Below, piece after piece: positions 1-10,803 of a stretch of DNA of 64,000 nucleotides; position 1 is the stretch's first letter, and each line of letters begins with the position of its first letter. Under the pieces are notes generated by a model that saw only the letters and a list, made by a program, of their open reading frames with translations, ran no database searches and had not been told where the DNA came from. The DNA comes from Pseudoips prasinana (lineage: Eukaryota > Arthropoda > Insecta > Lepidoptera > Nolidae). Both the position numbers and the translations under genes were made by a program. The stretch spans positions 1,024,501-1,088,500 of the forward strand of contig OX621252.1 of the NCBI GenBank assembly GCA_951640165.1. Reading direction: 5' to 3'.

Positions 1-37
1 AAGGAGTTTATATATACAAAGAGGTGCGTTGCGCACA
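1..37 (-). repeat. 3' LTR of the BEL/Pao element (truncated by window edge)
   Basis: Bases 1-37 match 6233-6269 with a few differences. On the minus strand the LTR begins TGTGCGCAACGCAC. The rest of the LTR, about 149 bp judging by the right copy, lies left of the window. Confidence 0.85.
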
Positions 38-50
38 TTTCCTCCCCTTT
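38..50 (-). other. Polypurine tract of the BEL/Pao element
   Basis: On the minus strand AAAGGGGAGGAAA directly abuts the 3' LTR start. This is the expected plus-strand DNA primer. It shows that the host-like sequence to its right is inside the element and not flanking DNA. Confidence 0.8.
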
Positions 51-59
51 AAGTCAAAC

Positions 60-168
60 CCTCAGTTTCACTAGTTTTTATTATGAGGCTCTCTCTTTGT
101 TCCTCTAAGTCAGATCTCTCGGCTCTTACAACTACGCTTAATAGTTGATCTTCTAAACCCTGTACAAT
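60..168 (-). pseudogene. Captured dynein heavy chain fragment
   Basis: One minus-strand frame reads about 36 codons that resemble the dynein heavy chain motor just before and into the stalk coiled coil. The recognisable words are INYTV, GLEDQLL, VVVRAER and [10 protein letters not shown]. Dynein heavy chains, especially axonemal types, carry a conserved GLE(D/A)QLL...V..ERP.LE(E/Q) block here. The frame ends with a stop about 10 bases before the polypurine tract. It abuts the eIF3a fragment at about 168. No splice sites are visible, which fits an mRNA origin. The alternative is chance similarity, which I consider unlikely given the density of matches. The exact dynein paralogue cannot be named by eye. 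Confidence 0.72.
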
Positions 169-1030
169 GACTGTATAGTTGATGACGACGGCCCTCGAGT
201 AGGTGGCGGGTCGGCCGGGCCGCGCCTCCAGCTGCCACCGTCAGCGCCGGGACCGCTGGAGCGCCCGCCGTAGCGCGGACGTTCCCGGTCTCGGTCGGGC
301 TCGGCGCCTGCGGCGGAGCGCCAGCCGCCCCCGTCACGCGGCCTGTCGTCCCGCATGCGGTCGTCGCGTGGACGATCGTCTCGCCTGTCATCTTTGATTG
401 GTGGTCTATCGTCTCTAAGCGGTGGGCGATCGTCTCTAGCTGGTGGACGGTCGTCTCTGGCAAGTGGGCGATCATCTCTAGCTGGTGGGTGGTCATCTCT
501 AGATCTAACGTCATCTCTGGAGGGGGGCACGTCTGTCTGGTGAGCGAGGACGATCTTCACGAGGAGGCGCGCGAGCGGATCGCCAAGTGTCGCCCGTCTT
601 CTTCTCGTCCTTGGGCGGCTCCGGTTTCCTCCACGCATCCCCCCTGTCGCTCGGCGCGCTCGGTTCGCTCGGCCGGTCGCTCCGGGCGCGCGTCGCCGCG
701 GCGCCAGGTGGACGCGGTGCTAGTTTTCTGCTCTTCTAGCTTCCGTTGGATCTCTGCCTCTTTGGCATGAGCTTTCGCTTCTACGCGGGCTAACATCTGC
801 TGGTGTGCTCTATCTTCTTTCTCCTTGCGCTCCCTGAGCGCCGCGAGTTCCTCCTGGTGCTTCCTCTCGCGTTCTTCCCTCTCCCGTTTCTCTTCCTCTT
901 CTTTGAGACGCTTGGCTTCTTCTGCTGCTTTTTCTTTGGCGCGATGCTTTTCAGCTAACCACTCCTGCCGCCGCTTCTCGATGCGCTGCTGCCTGCGCTC
1001 GGCCGCCAGCTTGTCCTTGAAGGTGGCAAG
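169..1030 (-). pseudogene. Captured eIF3a C-terminal region (translation initiation factor 3 subunit A)
   Basis: The minus strand encodes, in order, a long charged helix (LAAERRQQR..EKRRQEWLAEK, then KEEEEKREREERERK), a WRRG motif, a WRKPEP block and a run of about ten RDDR/RDDRPP repeats ending in arginine/glycine-rich sequence. This is the domain order of the eIF3a C-terminus: the spectrin-like charged region followed by the low-complexity RDD-repeat tail. GC content jumps sharply at about 1030, where the BEL pol frame ends. The host part is fused in frame to pol at that junction. It is broken by frame changes near 640 (a G run) and near 515, so it cannot encode the tail continuously. No introns are seen over about 860 bp. 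It is inside the LTR element, upstream of its polypurine tract. Confidence 0.83.
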
Positions 1031-2125
1031 GCGCCTTAACTCATCGGGAAATGAGTCCAACTGGGCCTGACGTAGAATGTGCATTTCGGCCAGGCGTGTG
1101 TTGCTAGCTGACTCGTATGATGGTTGCATAAAACTGAGAGGGCGTGATGGTTGAAATGAAAATGAACAAATACCCCCGTCCAATCGCACTAAATTCACTA
1201 CATTTAACCCCCTACGAAATAAGCAATGAATTCTAAGCTGTGTTAAATATTTATGAGCTCTACAAGTAGCTCGTACTAGTCTAAGCCAAGAGCTAAAACG
1301 CTTAGGCTCTGCTGAAATCGGTACAGGCCTCTCAACGTTATGAATGAGGTGAACTAAAATGATGGGCACAGTCTTTTTGCTCTCTTTGTCAATTTTCGGA
1401 TAATTAGAGTAACAAGGCTCACTGGGCCAAGAAGAGGAGAGCAAGAAATCTGGATCAGAGATCCAGCGGGATTCTGTAGTCAACTGTCTTCGGCTAATGC
1501 GTGTCGCATCATCCGCAACATTTAAATTACTCGGGATCCATCGCCACTCTTTTGTACTAGTTGTCTCCAGTATCTCGCCTATCCTATGTGATACAAAAGA
1601 CTTAAATGATCGTGCATCGCTTCGCAACCAACCTAGCACTGTCATGGAATCGCACCAAAATACGCGTCTAACAGGTTTGAACTTGTGCGCTTCACAAATT
1701 GTTGAAGCGAGGTGTGCAGCGATCAACGCTCCCTGAAGCTCTAAGCGATTAATCGAGACTGGCTTTAAAGATGCTACTCTAACTTTACTGCAGATGAGTG
1801 CAAGCTTTACATCGCCATTATTTAAAATAAATCGCCAATACGTGACTGCACCAAATGCAGATTCACTGGCGTCCGAAAATATGTGAAGTTCACATCTCTC
1901 TACTAAAGGCTCGCCAGGACAGTAGCAACGTGGAATCTGTAATGTAGAGACACGGAATAAATCCTCGAACCAAAGCCTCCACGCTGCAGTGTCACTATGC
2001 GAAAGCTGTTCATCCCAATCGAGACCCTTGCGCCATAAATTCTGAAACATTATGCGACCCGTGGCCACAATAGGTGCAAGAATTCCGAGAGGGTCAAAGA
2101 CTCTCATTACGTGGGCTAATACCTC
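1031..2125 (-). pseudogene. BEL/Pao pol, 3' part: RT C-terminal/RNase H region, truncated before integrase
   Basis: The frame resumes after the LINE insertion with the BEL hallmark MRVFDPLGILAP and continues through RNase H-like sequence (IFSDASESAFGAV, LELQGALIA, FWCDSMTVLGWL, WIPSNLNVADDATR). It then runs through the linker RFSSWLRLVRAT to a piece resembling the start of the integrase zinc-binding domain (ILRQAQLDSFPDEL). At about 1030 it changes to eIF3a sequence, so no integrase core follows. The frame is open here. Confidence 0.85.
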
Positions 2126-2901
2126 ACGCTTGTTAAATTTTCAGGTATTGTGTTTATTTTTATACCAGTGCTAAAACCGACACAATCGGTTCCAGGTTGC
2201 CAAATAAGACCGAGAGTCCGTACAGGTGAGGCTAAGTGTCCTTAGTTGACATCTCTGACGGGCTCTGCTGCGGGCGCATCTAATAAATATATTCACGCGG
2301 TTTCTATATTTCAAGCAGTACGGAGTATATCCATTCTACCCCCTTATGTATCCAACTCTCTTCGTTATAGGGATGGTTGGATACTATAAATTGGAGGTGA
2401 GGCGAAACTTAGCTCTAGCTAAATACAGCATCTGTGTATTTCGCGGCAAGATAAATAATCCTGAGGTGTTGGAATCATTAAAATTGATGGTTCCAAATAC
2501 CAGATTAAGACAGGGACCGAGACGAAGACTGTTTAAAGTCCCATCAGCTAGGACTAATATCTTAAAATTTTCACTAATTAGTACCTCATTAAAGATACTT
2601 AATGAAGTGTCCCAAAGACTTGACATCTTTACTTGTACACTGGCGGAATTTATGAGAGTGACTCTTGATTACTTGACATAATTGTAAGGATTTGTTATTT
2701 AATAATTTTATAATAACACTTAATTATAATGTATAAAAATAATGTATCTTCAATGTAATAATGTGTAATTTAATTAATCTTCTTTTTTAATAATATGATA
2801 TGTTCTAGGTTAGTGATGTTATAAATAATTAACGCATTGGGTGTAAACCTGTCACGTTAATTATATGGTTTTAAATAAATAAATAAATAAAAATAAATAA
2901 A
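2126..2901 (+). mobile_element. 5'-truncated non-LTR retrotransposon (LINE) inserted in BEL pol
   Basis: This 776-bp insert is flanked by a perfect 9-bp duplication, TAATACCTC (2117-2125 and 2902-2910), and ends in an (AAAT)n-like tail at 2874-2901. It carries a C-terminal RT open frame at about 2346-2681 with the LINE tail pattern R-RRLFKVPSARTN ... LDIFTCTLAEFMR. Removing it and one duplication restores continuity of the pol frame, so it arrived after the BEL element. The clade looks CR1- or Jockey-like, but that assignment is weak. Confidence 0.85.
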
Positions 2902-5079
2902 TAATACCTCTTTCGGCAGTAACGCAAGTGCCGAGGCATTGTTAGAAGTCCAGCCACGCATCTCGAAGCCAGCATGTCGATGGACTGTGTGAATGTCGGC
3001 CACAAGCTTAGCGGCGTCATCTACTCTATCAAGGTTAATAATACAATCGTCCATGTAATGACCGACAATAATGGCCCGAGCTGCGTCCGGATAACGTTCC
3101 TGATACTCGGCTGCATTTTTATTTTTAATATAAATAGCAGTAAAGGGGCTACATGCGGCGCCGAATATCATGGACGACATACGGTAGATACTAATTGGTT
3201 CATGTGGGTTGTCACGCCACAAGAACCTTTGCGCGTCACGATCTTTCACTCTAATCTTTATTTGCGGGAACATTTCGCGTATATCAGCAATTAAACCCAT
3301 TTTTCCCTCTCGGAAACGAAACAAAATACCCAATAGAAGCTGAAGCAAGTCAGGACCTGGGAGTAGAAGAGAGTTCAGTGATACCCCCTGAGACTTGGCC
3401 GCGGCATCGTGAACGACTCTCAATTTGTTCGGTTTGTTTGGATTGACTACGCCAAAATGTGGCAGGAACCAAGTAGGCGCGCTAGGTGCATCCGTGCACA
3501 ACTCTGCATAGGCCTTCTGAACCATATCGTGAATATTTTCACGATACTGCTCCGCGTAGCCAGCGTCCTTTGCTATTTTCTTTTCCAGAGTTAGAAACCT
3601 AGGCAAGGCGTGTTTATAGTTATTAGGTGCAATATTATTATCTGATTTCCAAATAAGACCGACTTCAAACCGACCGCTTGGTAGGCGACGCGCGGTGCGT
3701 TCTAGGATCTGAACCGCACGGTCATCGTCCGCGTTGCGTACCTCACGTTTTGAAATTCCTATCGAATCTAGTTTGTACTGCTCCCTTATAAGCTGATCTA
3801 ATTCAGAACGATCATTTTGCTCTACAATCGCTGTCTCTCGCCACGTAGCGTGACTAATAACGTCAACTGGTACGGTTGAGCTACAACCAAAACCAAATAA
3901 AACCCAACCTAAAGCGGTGCGAATCGCGACAGGTTGTGCTTTACTTCCCTTACGCGTAGCCCTAGACGCGGTAAGATGCCAATTGTCTATACCGATAATA
4001 ATCATTGGCCTCACATCGTCATAGCAAAATTGTTCCGCAATATCTGAAAGGTACGGATATTTCATTACGCTATCTTTATTAGCAAACTGACGCGAGACTC
4101 CTAAGTCACCTATAGACCGAGCTCGACGAACATGATGAATTTCCTTCGCGTGACGGACTTTGATATAAAAGTCAACATACTGAATCATTGATTCTTTACT
4201 AAGACCTCCAATGCAGTCCAGATGAATACGTCCTTCCGGTCCTTTGGCCCCTAACTTAGCCGCGATCTCAGCATCAATGAACGTGGCTGTAAAACCGTCA
4301 TCTAATAAGGCATAGGTATCTACACTACCCGACGGGCCGGACACTGTCACAGCAACTATCTTTAGAAGAGGGCGTAGACATACTGACCGGGTCGGATTCT
4401 CCGATGAAAGGTAAGTAGAAGTGTGCGTAAGGACTTCCCGTTCTTTGTCACAAGAAGTGGTCGTTGTGTCAGATGTGGAGCATAAAGCTGACTGCTCTGA
4501 GCCCGATGTTGAAGGCGCAGGCTCGTCTTCTGGGCCTACATGCGCCGCAGTCATGCGCTCATAATTACTATTGTGCAATAAATTATGGTGACGAAACGTA
4601 CAACCATCGACTTCACAAAAACTTTTTGCAGAACAAAGACTTAACTTGTGCCAACCTTCTTTAAGACATCGATGACAAACTCGTTTCTTTTTTATTAATT
4701 TCCATTTGTCATCTATCGAAAGTGACACGAACTTGTCACAATCAACCAAGAGATGCGGTTGTTGACATAAAACACAAATAATTTTGGATGCCGTCATTGC
4801 AGATTTCGTTTTTGTCTTTTGGTTATTTGGTTTATATTTCGCGACATCAGCAACGGTATGCACTTTATCCCTGACCCGCTTATTGACTGTCACGACTGTT
4901 GCTATAGTCGGCTCTGGGATCAAACCGAACCGAGACTGTAGGTCGACTTCATTAGCTAAGAAATCGGCCAAAATTTCCAGCATAGGCAAACCAGTTACCA
5001 CGTTACGAGAGGCGTATTCTATCCATTTAGCACGTAGTAGTGGAGAGATTTTCGAAATCACTGCTTGAAGTAGTTCAGG
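2902..5079 (-). pseudogene. BEL/Pao gag C-terminus and pol 5' part: zinc knuckles, protease, reverse transcriptase
   Basis: The frame holds, in order, the end of the DUF1759-type gag domain, two cysteine/histidine knuckles (CVLCQQPHLLVDC; CHRCLKEGWHKLSLC), a DUF1758-type aspartic protease segment (YALLDDGFTATFID) and the RT palm with the catalytic YMDDC. BEL proteases usually show D-(E/D)-G-S; here the Ser position is Phe, which would probably damage the active site. The RT frame breaks at PKEV, exactly where the LINE inserted. The frame is continuous with gag upstream except for a TAG at 5080-5082. Confidence 0.88.
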
Positions 5080-6054
5080 CTACGTAAGATAATTACACTG
5101 ATCCAATAACCTGATCGCTTCAATGCAGTTACGTACTCGGCTAGCAAAAATAGCAAAGTCCTTACCTTCCCCGGAGACGCGCGGAAGAGCACGCACCGCG
5201 GCGACCTCCTGGGCTACTATGAGCTCTGGCCTGCCAAAGCGTATATCAAGCGCACGTAGTACAGCCTCGGGCTCGCGCGCCGTTGCTAGCAGCATCACGA
5301 TGGCCTCGCGCGCGCATCCTTTAAGAGCTTGGTTCAGCCTAGCTAGGTTCTGCACCGGGGTATGAAAAGCCTTTGTATCTAAAAAAGCTCTTTTAAAAGA
5401 AAGCCAATCTAAATTTGACTTGGCATCAAAATAAGGTAAACGCACATCTCTATCCCTATGGTGGCATGCGCCTTTATTTACATTGTCAATCAGTTTTCCT
5501 AGAGAATTCACTAGGCGATCTGCATCACTGCTGGAACAAAAATGATTATTATTATCGATTATTGGACCGGTTACACTTATAGGGGGAACTGGCTCTGTTG
5601 CGCCTACCACGCCCACATTGTTATTGTTAACTTTTAGAGCTTTCTCCGAGTTTCGAAGCCAGTTATTAACAGCTTGACTATTTCTAGAGCTTCGTTGGCT
5701 CATCTCTGCTTCTATAGCGGCAAGTTCAGCCCGCAGTTCTAAATCTGCGGCTTCCCGCTCTCGTGCGGCGGCTTCGCGCTCTCTTAAGACGGCCTCCCGC
5801 TCAAGGTCGGCTAGGCGGCGTGCATGTTGCGCCTCTACTGCTCACCTCTTCGCCAGGATAGTGGCAGAAGATCGTGAAGAATTACAACTTACCGCACTTG
5901 AGGTGTTCTGTTGTGCGCTACTTACGGCACAAAAAGGGGTCTGAGTTGCGGCTTCCGAGTCGGCGAGTAGGTTGCTGGGCCCTGATTGCTCTAGCCCCTT
6001 TTCCGCTGATTTTCTTTTTGACGCCATTTTCGCAGCAGCACGGGTCTGTACCAT
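5080..6054 (-). pseudogene. BEL/Pao gag, N-terminal part with two nonsense codons
   Basis: The first ATG in frame after the primer site is at 6054 (MVQTRAAAKMASK). After a Ser/Gln-rich stretch a TGA (5842-5844) interrupts the frame. The same frame then runs through an Arg/Glu-rich coiled coil (repeated REREAA) and the DUF1759 gag domain (LPYFDAKSNLDWLSFKRAF) to a second in-frame stop, TAG at 5080-5082. Both stops are single-codon lesions in one uninterrupted frame, so this is decay of a single gag-pol ORF and not separate genes. Confidence 0.85.
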
Positions 6055-6065
6055 ACTATTCCTAA

Positions 6066-6080
6066 CACGGTTCAAGGACC
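6066..6080 (-). other. Probable primer binding site of the BEL/Pao element
   Basis: Immediately inside the 5' LTR the minus strand reads TGGTCCTTGAACCG, where the tRNA primer site should be. I have not matched it to a specific tRNA 3' end. Confidence 0.4.
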
Positions 6081-6083
6081 AAA

Positions 6084-6269
6084 TGTAAGGGACTGGGACT
6101 GGTAATTATAAAAAGAGCTGGTTCGGATATAATATGGTATAATAATTTTTCTCACATAGCCAACTGACATAACAAAAGACTACTATATAGAACACGTCAA
6201 AATTAGAATAGATATAAAAAGTATTTATATACAAGGAGTTTATAGATACAAAGACGTGCGTTGCGCACA
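6084..6269 (-). repeat. 5' LTR of the BEL/Pao element
   Basis: This 186-bp LTR begins TG (6269) and ends CA (6084) on the minus strand. Its outer 37 bases are repeated at the window start. It is short for BEL/Pao but within the range of compact families. Confidence 0.8.
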
Positions 6270-8504
6270 AGGCACAATATCGACTTCTACGAGTACGTGC
6301 CCTACGGTATTTGTATGATATATTCTGATAAACGATACAAATTCTGGTAAGGATACGAAAATGGCCAAAAAATCAACCTTTAATGTTCTATTGTCAAAGA
6401 ATCAAAGATATTATAATATAACAAGATTGCGCACTGAGGGAGCAAAAACGGCCCGTGCAAGAAGTAGCTGTTTTGGATGGCATCTCCTTCTAATAGAGTG
6501 GCCATGCGTGGTGGAATTATGCGAATGTTTTAACGCGCCAAATTTAATATTTTGTTTTTATGAGAATGGATAATCTTACTTTTGAAGTATAATCATACTA
6601 CCTGTGCAGTGCTTTTAAAGTTACTGTTCGCCCCACTGCATACCTAGGTATACGTATTCGAGATGTTTTCGTTACTTATACTTTCTTTATTTTGTATGCC
6701 TCTCTGCAAGCAATATAAATTAAATTATACCAAGATTTATTTGTAGATTTTTTAAACGTTTGGAAATTATTTAATTATTTATAATTTCGGGAATTGTACC
6801 CGCCTAATGTAAGTGTGAGTAGTGGTAGGTATTTTGGACAAAGGTAGTAGACTTTCCAAATATTATATATTCGTAATGTATCCAAATAGTTTTCAAGTAT
6901 ATTATATGTTTTATTTACTTATATTCTTTTTCGCAACAAGTGTTTTGTGTCAGTCGGCTATAGTATTCTAGGATAATTATTGTAATACATATATTCAATA
7001 TATATTAGATTGTGAAAATCAGGTAACACTAATAGACTACAGGCCCGATTTTTAAATTTATTCCATGGACTATACTCACTACCTTAATTGAAAATATCTT
7101 CTAAGTGGCTTAATCTAAACAACTGAGATAATTTTATATCTTTTGTTATTAATAAGAGTGTAGCAATTGGTCTATTTCTTACCTATTTACTCATAACAAA
7201 CACTGACACGAGGAAACAGTAGCCTCGTTTTAGTGTTAGATATAGTGAAATAGACAATTATTCATCATCATCATTACAGCTTAAATAAGTCCACTGCTGG
7301 ACAAGCCTCCCTCAAAAATCATCTTGAGGGGATATGCCATAATCGCCACGCTTGGCATGCGGGTTGGGGATCGCAGTATGATGGTCGTAGTACTCAGAAG
7401 GAAGCTGCTTCCCGTCCTCTGGTAGATATTCCCTCGGGTCGACTTCTACGCCCCCCACGGGATGAGATGGGGTGATGATATTCTGATTCTGATATTTGTC
7501 GCCGTCACCACACAGAAGACAATTATTACGTAGGTATAAAATACTTAATATACATTACGACAGGTTGGAAAAATCGTTTGTTGTAAGAGGCAACAATTTC
7601 GAGTAGGTATGCTTAGTGGCTGGTAGTGGGGAATAGTATTTTGTGTCAATGTGCAAAAACTCTAAAACAAATGTGAATGTTATTTGTAATAAAACAGTTA
7701 ATTGCTATATCAGATTATTATTTACCGGGAACAATATTCATCCATTTTTGTTTCATTTCCTCGTTTTTGGGAAATCTAGAAAAACGATCCATTAAATACG
7801 TAACGAATGGTTACCCTGTTGCTGAACTTAGCCAAAATATAGAAACATTACAAGATAACAATTACTTGTAAAAGATATACCACTCCCCAGATGACCCTCA
7901 CTTTTACACCCTTTTACGCAACAAGTTAAAACCATGTTTAAGCAAATTGGAACTGGAATGGAGCACAATACGATAAATAATTTCAAAACAAACATTCGCC
8001 ATATTTGTTTACGAATTGAGTGTGGTAAACATCATTTCTTATAAATACTGCTATTGAATTTACTGAACCCAAATTAAATGTATTTAAAAAGCTATCAAAG
8101 AATAAGACATAGTTTAAAAAAACGTTGTGTACGTCATAAATAAATAAAAATTATTTAATTATAGTTATATGAAAACATAATCCTAGGTGTTTGACCAAAA
8201 ATTCTACTATTTTTTACGTCAAGTATGTTATTTTTAGGCTGGCCATCTGTTAGACAGGGACAGATTCCAAAACGAGAGCCTCTCAAGTGGTCCGTTTTTT
8301 CCTATTGGTACACTACAAAGAGAAATGGACTGTATCTTAAAGACTTTGAGTTCATTTTACTTTGAACCAAATCTTGGAGTGCGCAATCTTGTTATATTAT
8401 AATATCTTTGCAAAGAATATCGACGTTATGGACAATTTTTTTTTTATTATCTATTATAAATTTAGGGCCTTTTAGTCACAATACGACCATTTTCTTTTTG
8501 ATTA
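6270..8504. other. AT-rich intergenic DNA, no gene seen
   Basis: There is no frame with recognisable similarity. The only structured piece is the repeat at 7263-7515. The rest is AT-rich single-copy-looking DNA. Confidence 0.6.
7263..7515 (-). repeat. LINE (RTE-like) 3' end plus composite lepidopteran repeat
   Basis: On the minus strand, the segment with GTCCACTGCTGGACAAG is the reverse complement of the LINE RT C-terminus that reads LGEAFVQQWTS elsewhere in the window. An ATC/GAT-type tail is at its left. The adjoining part (TTGGCATGCGGGTTGG ... CCCACGGGATGAGATGGGGT) recurs near 38110-38300, 52617-52845 and 53775-54030. Confidence 0.65.
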
Positions 8505-9010
8505 GGCAGGGGGAATGCCTACGCATGCCACCCGTAAAAAGTGTCTGCGAGTGGGTATGTTGGACTTGCACCGACTAAACCTACCTGCCGAGGACATCTC
8601 TTGGCGCCTGATGGGGAAGCCCCGGGAACGCGGATATGCTACTCCGGTGCCCTCCTTTTGCGCCATGTCCCAGATGGTCGGGACACGAACCCTGGGAGGG
8701 CTCGGGATTACACTCCCCTATTGCCGACTTCTGCCAGTCCGGCACAGCGACTGCGCCATAAACAGATCACTGTCTTCCCGAAGCTGCTTGCACGTGGTGG
8801 CAGTAGAGGGCACTTCTCCCACTGCCGCCGCAGCGTCGAGGGGAGTTGGGCTACCGACTCCCCTCGACGCCGCCGCCCCGACGCCTCCTCCGTCTACGAG
8901 CGGGATCAGCTCGTTCCCGATTCCGCTCAGCGGCCTCCTTCTAGAGCAAGACTGCCTCACAGAAGGAGACCACGGCGTCCCATTTGGTGGAGTCACCCGA
9001 AAAACCAACA
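8505..9010. other. GC-rich island of unknown origin with a strong hairpin
   Basis: An abrupt GC-rich block lies in AT-rich flanks, open for about 150 to 170 codons in two plus frames and about 97 in one minus frame. None shows a recognised domain. A perfect 14-bp inverted repeat (8833-8846 and 8857-8870, loop 10) sits in a Ala/Pro-coding stretch. It looks like a fragment of a repeat family or retrotransposon ORF1/5' region. I do not recognise it. Confidence 0.4.
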
Positions 9011-9957
9011 TCTTTCAAATTAATTTTGAAGGTTAAAATTAAATATTATGACACTCAATTTGTCATCTCTCATCATCAGTGTGTCAAAGGAATCGTACTG
9101 TGTTATGTTTTGTTTATTAAAATAACTTCTAATTTACTTCTAATACCTATTATATGAAATATTAGTTTTCTGCACTCCTTCACCATATGGACTATAACTA
9201 TCTCAACTTTCATACTCCTCCGTACGCGAAATTTTCGTAAAAAGAGTAGGTACAAAGTATTTGCTTCGTATTAATATTAAGATATATAATTTAAGTGACG
9301 TGTTTGCGCTAACTTAATGTCAAATCAGTCAAGTACAGTCAGCTACACCAATATGTATATACCAACTCAGTCACGATATTATGATCATCTCCTATCACTC
9401 TGGGTATACAAATATAATATCGGGGAGTGGTTTATTTTAAGAGTACACTGTGCCTCGCCTATGTACGTCCAATATGAGGTATTTATAGCCCCGATTAAAG
9501 AAATCAATTGCTTGTGTTATTCTATGGTGTAACATACATATATAGATTCCAAACTTCATAAACTTCCGTTCTGCCGATTTTGCGTGATTGAGTTGCTAGC
9601 GACCAAACAAAATACACATACATAAATACAAAATTAGTTACAGGGAAACAAAAAAGGAACAATGAGATAAAAAGAGAAGAGATAAAAATTACAAAGCAGG
9701 TAATAAAGTAATTTCGCTAGCATTAAAATGTCTTAATAAATTGTGTTAGGAAACGCGTTAGCTAGTCGTGGAATATCCAGATCTAAATTTTGAATGCCTA
9801 ACTGTAATAAACGCTAAGTAGAATGATTTTAAACATGCTGTTTGCATTCATTAATGCAAGATAAAGAAGCGCATTCGCTTCTTTAGCCCTCAATAGGATT
9901 TAGGTTTTCTTCAAGTCCTGAAAAACTTGATCGCGATTCCAGCCAATGAGGATCGTT
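9011..9957. other. AT-rich intergenic DNA, nothing recognised
   Basis: No coding signature, RNA or repeat structure is visible between the GC island and the tandem array. Confidence 0.6.
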
Positions 9958-10795
9958 TATTCAAATTAAACTTGTAGTTATTACTTTATGACTCTCTTCA
10001 GTGTTCGACGAATGACATCACAGAAGAGTATCTTTTTTTAAGACAACCATACAACATACTAAGGAAATGATTCCCTGTGTTGTTGGAACACTGTAGCGAG
10101 ATATGAATTATATTTTTGTATAATTTTGAAGCTGCTGGACGCAGGACCGGTTATTGTGGAGATCCTTGGGGGAGGCCTTTGTCCAGCAGTGAACGTCTTT
10201 CGGCTGATATGATGATGATGATGATAATTTAGGCTATGCAATATGTTAAAGAGTATTTATACTTATAGGACCATTCATTCAAATTAAACTTGTAGTTATT
10301 ACTTTATGACTCTCTTCAGTGTTCGACGAATGACATCACAGAAGACTACGAGTATCTTTTTTTAAGACAACCATACAACATACTAAGGAAATGATTCCCT
10401 GTGTTGTTGGAACACTGTAGCGAGATATGAATTATATTTTTGTATAATTTTGAAGCTGCTGGACGCAGGACCGGTTATTGTGGAGATCCTTGGGGGAGGC
10501 CTTTGTCCAGCAGTGAACGTCTTTCGGCTGATATGATGATGATGATGATAATTTAGGCTATGCAATATGTTAAAGAGTATTTATACTTATAGGACCATTC
10601 ATTCAAATTAAACTTGTAGTTATTACTTTATGACTCTCTTCAGTGTTCGACGAATGACATCACAGAAGACTACGAGTATCTTTTTTTAAGACAACCATAC
10701 AACATACTAAGGAAATGATTCCCTGTGTTGTTGGAACACTGTAGCGAGATATGAATTATATTTTTGTATAATTAGCTGCTGGAGGCAGGACCGGC
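9958..10795. repeat. Tandem array of 324-bp units (2 full units and part of a third)
   Basis: Units start near 9960, 10278 and 10602. Unit 1 lacks 6 bp (an ACTACG-type indel near 10030), so the spacing is 318 and then 324. Each unit contains a LINE 3' end (TTGGGGGAGGCCTTTGTCC, i.e. LGEAFVQ) with a GAT microsatellite tail. The copies are almost identical, so the duplication is recent. The third unit is cut at 10795 by the Polinton and resumes at 25958. Confidence 0.92.
10790..10795. repeat. Polinton target site duplication, left copy (ACCGGC)
   Basis: ACCGGC precedes the AGT terminus and is repeated at 25958-25963 after the ACT terminus. Uninterrupted array units read ACCGGT at this place, so the duplicated hexamer comes from the array unit. 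Confidence 0.93.
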
Positions 10796-10803
10796 AGTAG
10801 TAT

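Larger units (their letters stand above)
1..6269 (-). mobile_element. BEL/Pao LTR retrotransposon, defective, carrying captured host sequence
   Basis: Read on the minus strand the order is LTR (6269-6084), gag, zinc knuckles, DUF1758-type aspartic protease, reverse transcriptase with YMDD, RNase H, then captured host DNA, a polypurine tract and the start of the 3' LTR, which the window edge cuts. The first 37 bases repeat the outer end of the right LTR, so everything between lies inside one element. The integrase, zinc-binding domain and DUF5641 tail usual in BEL/Pao pol are absent. gag-pol has two in-frame stops, and a LINE splits the RT/RNase H coding region, so this copy cannot make its proteins unaided. 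The left target duplication is outside the window. Confidence 0.9.

Noticed and set aside
110..543. Several open frames on both strands across the RDD-repeat region
   Set aside because: They are other-frame readings of the GC-rich eIF3a repeat tail.
5842..6054. Separate small gene at the gag N-terminus
   Set aside because: Same frame as gag downstream of one TGA; it is part of the broken gag-pol ORF.
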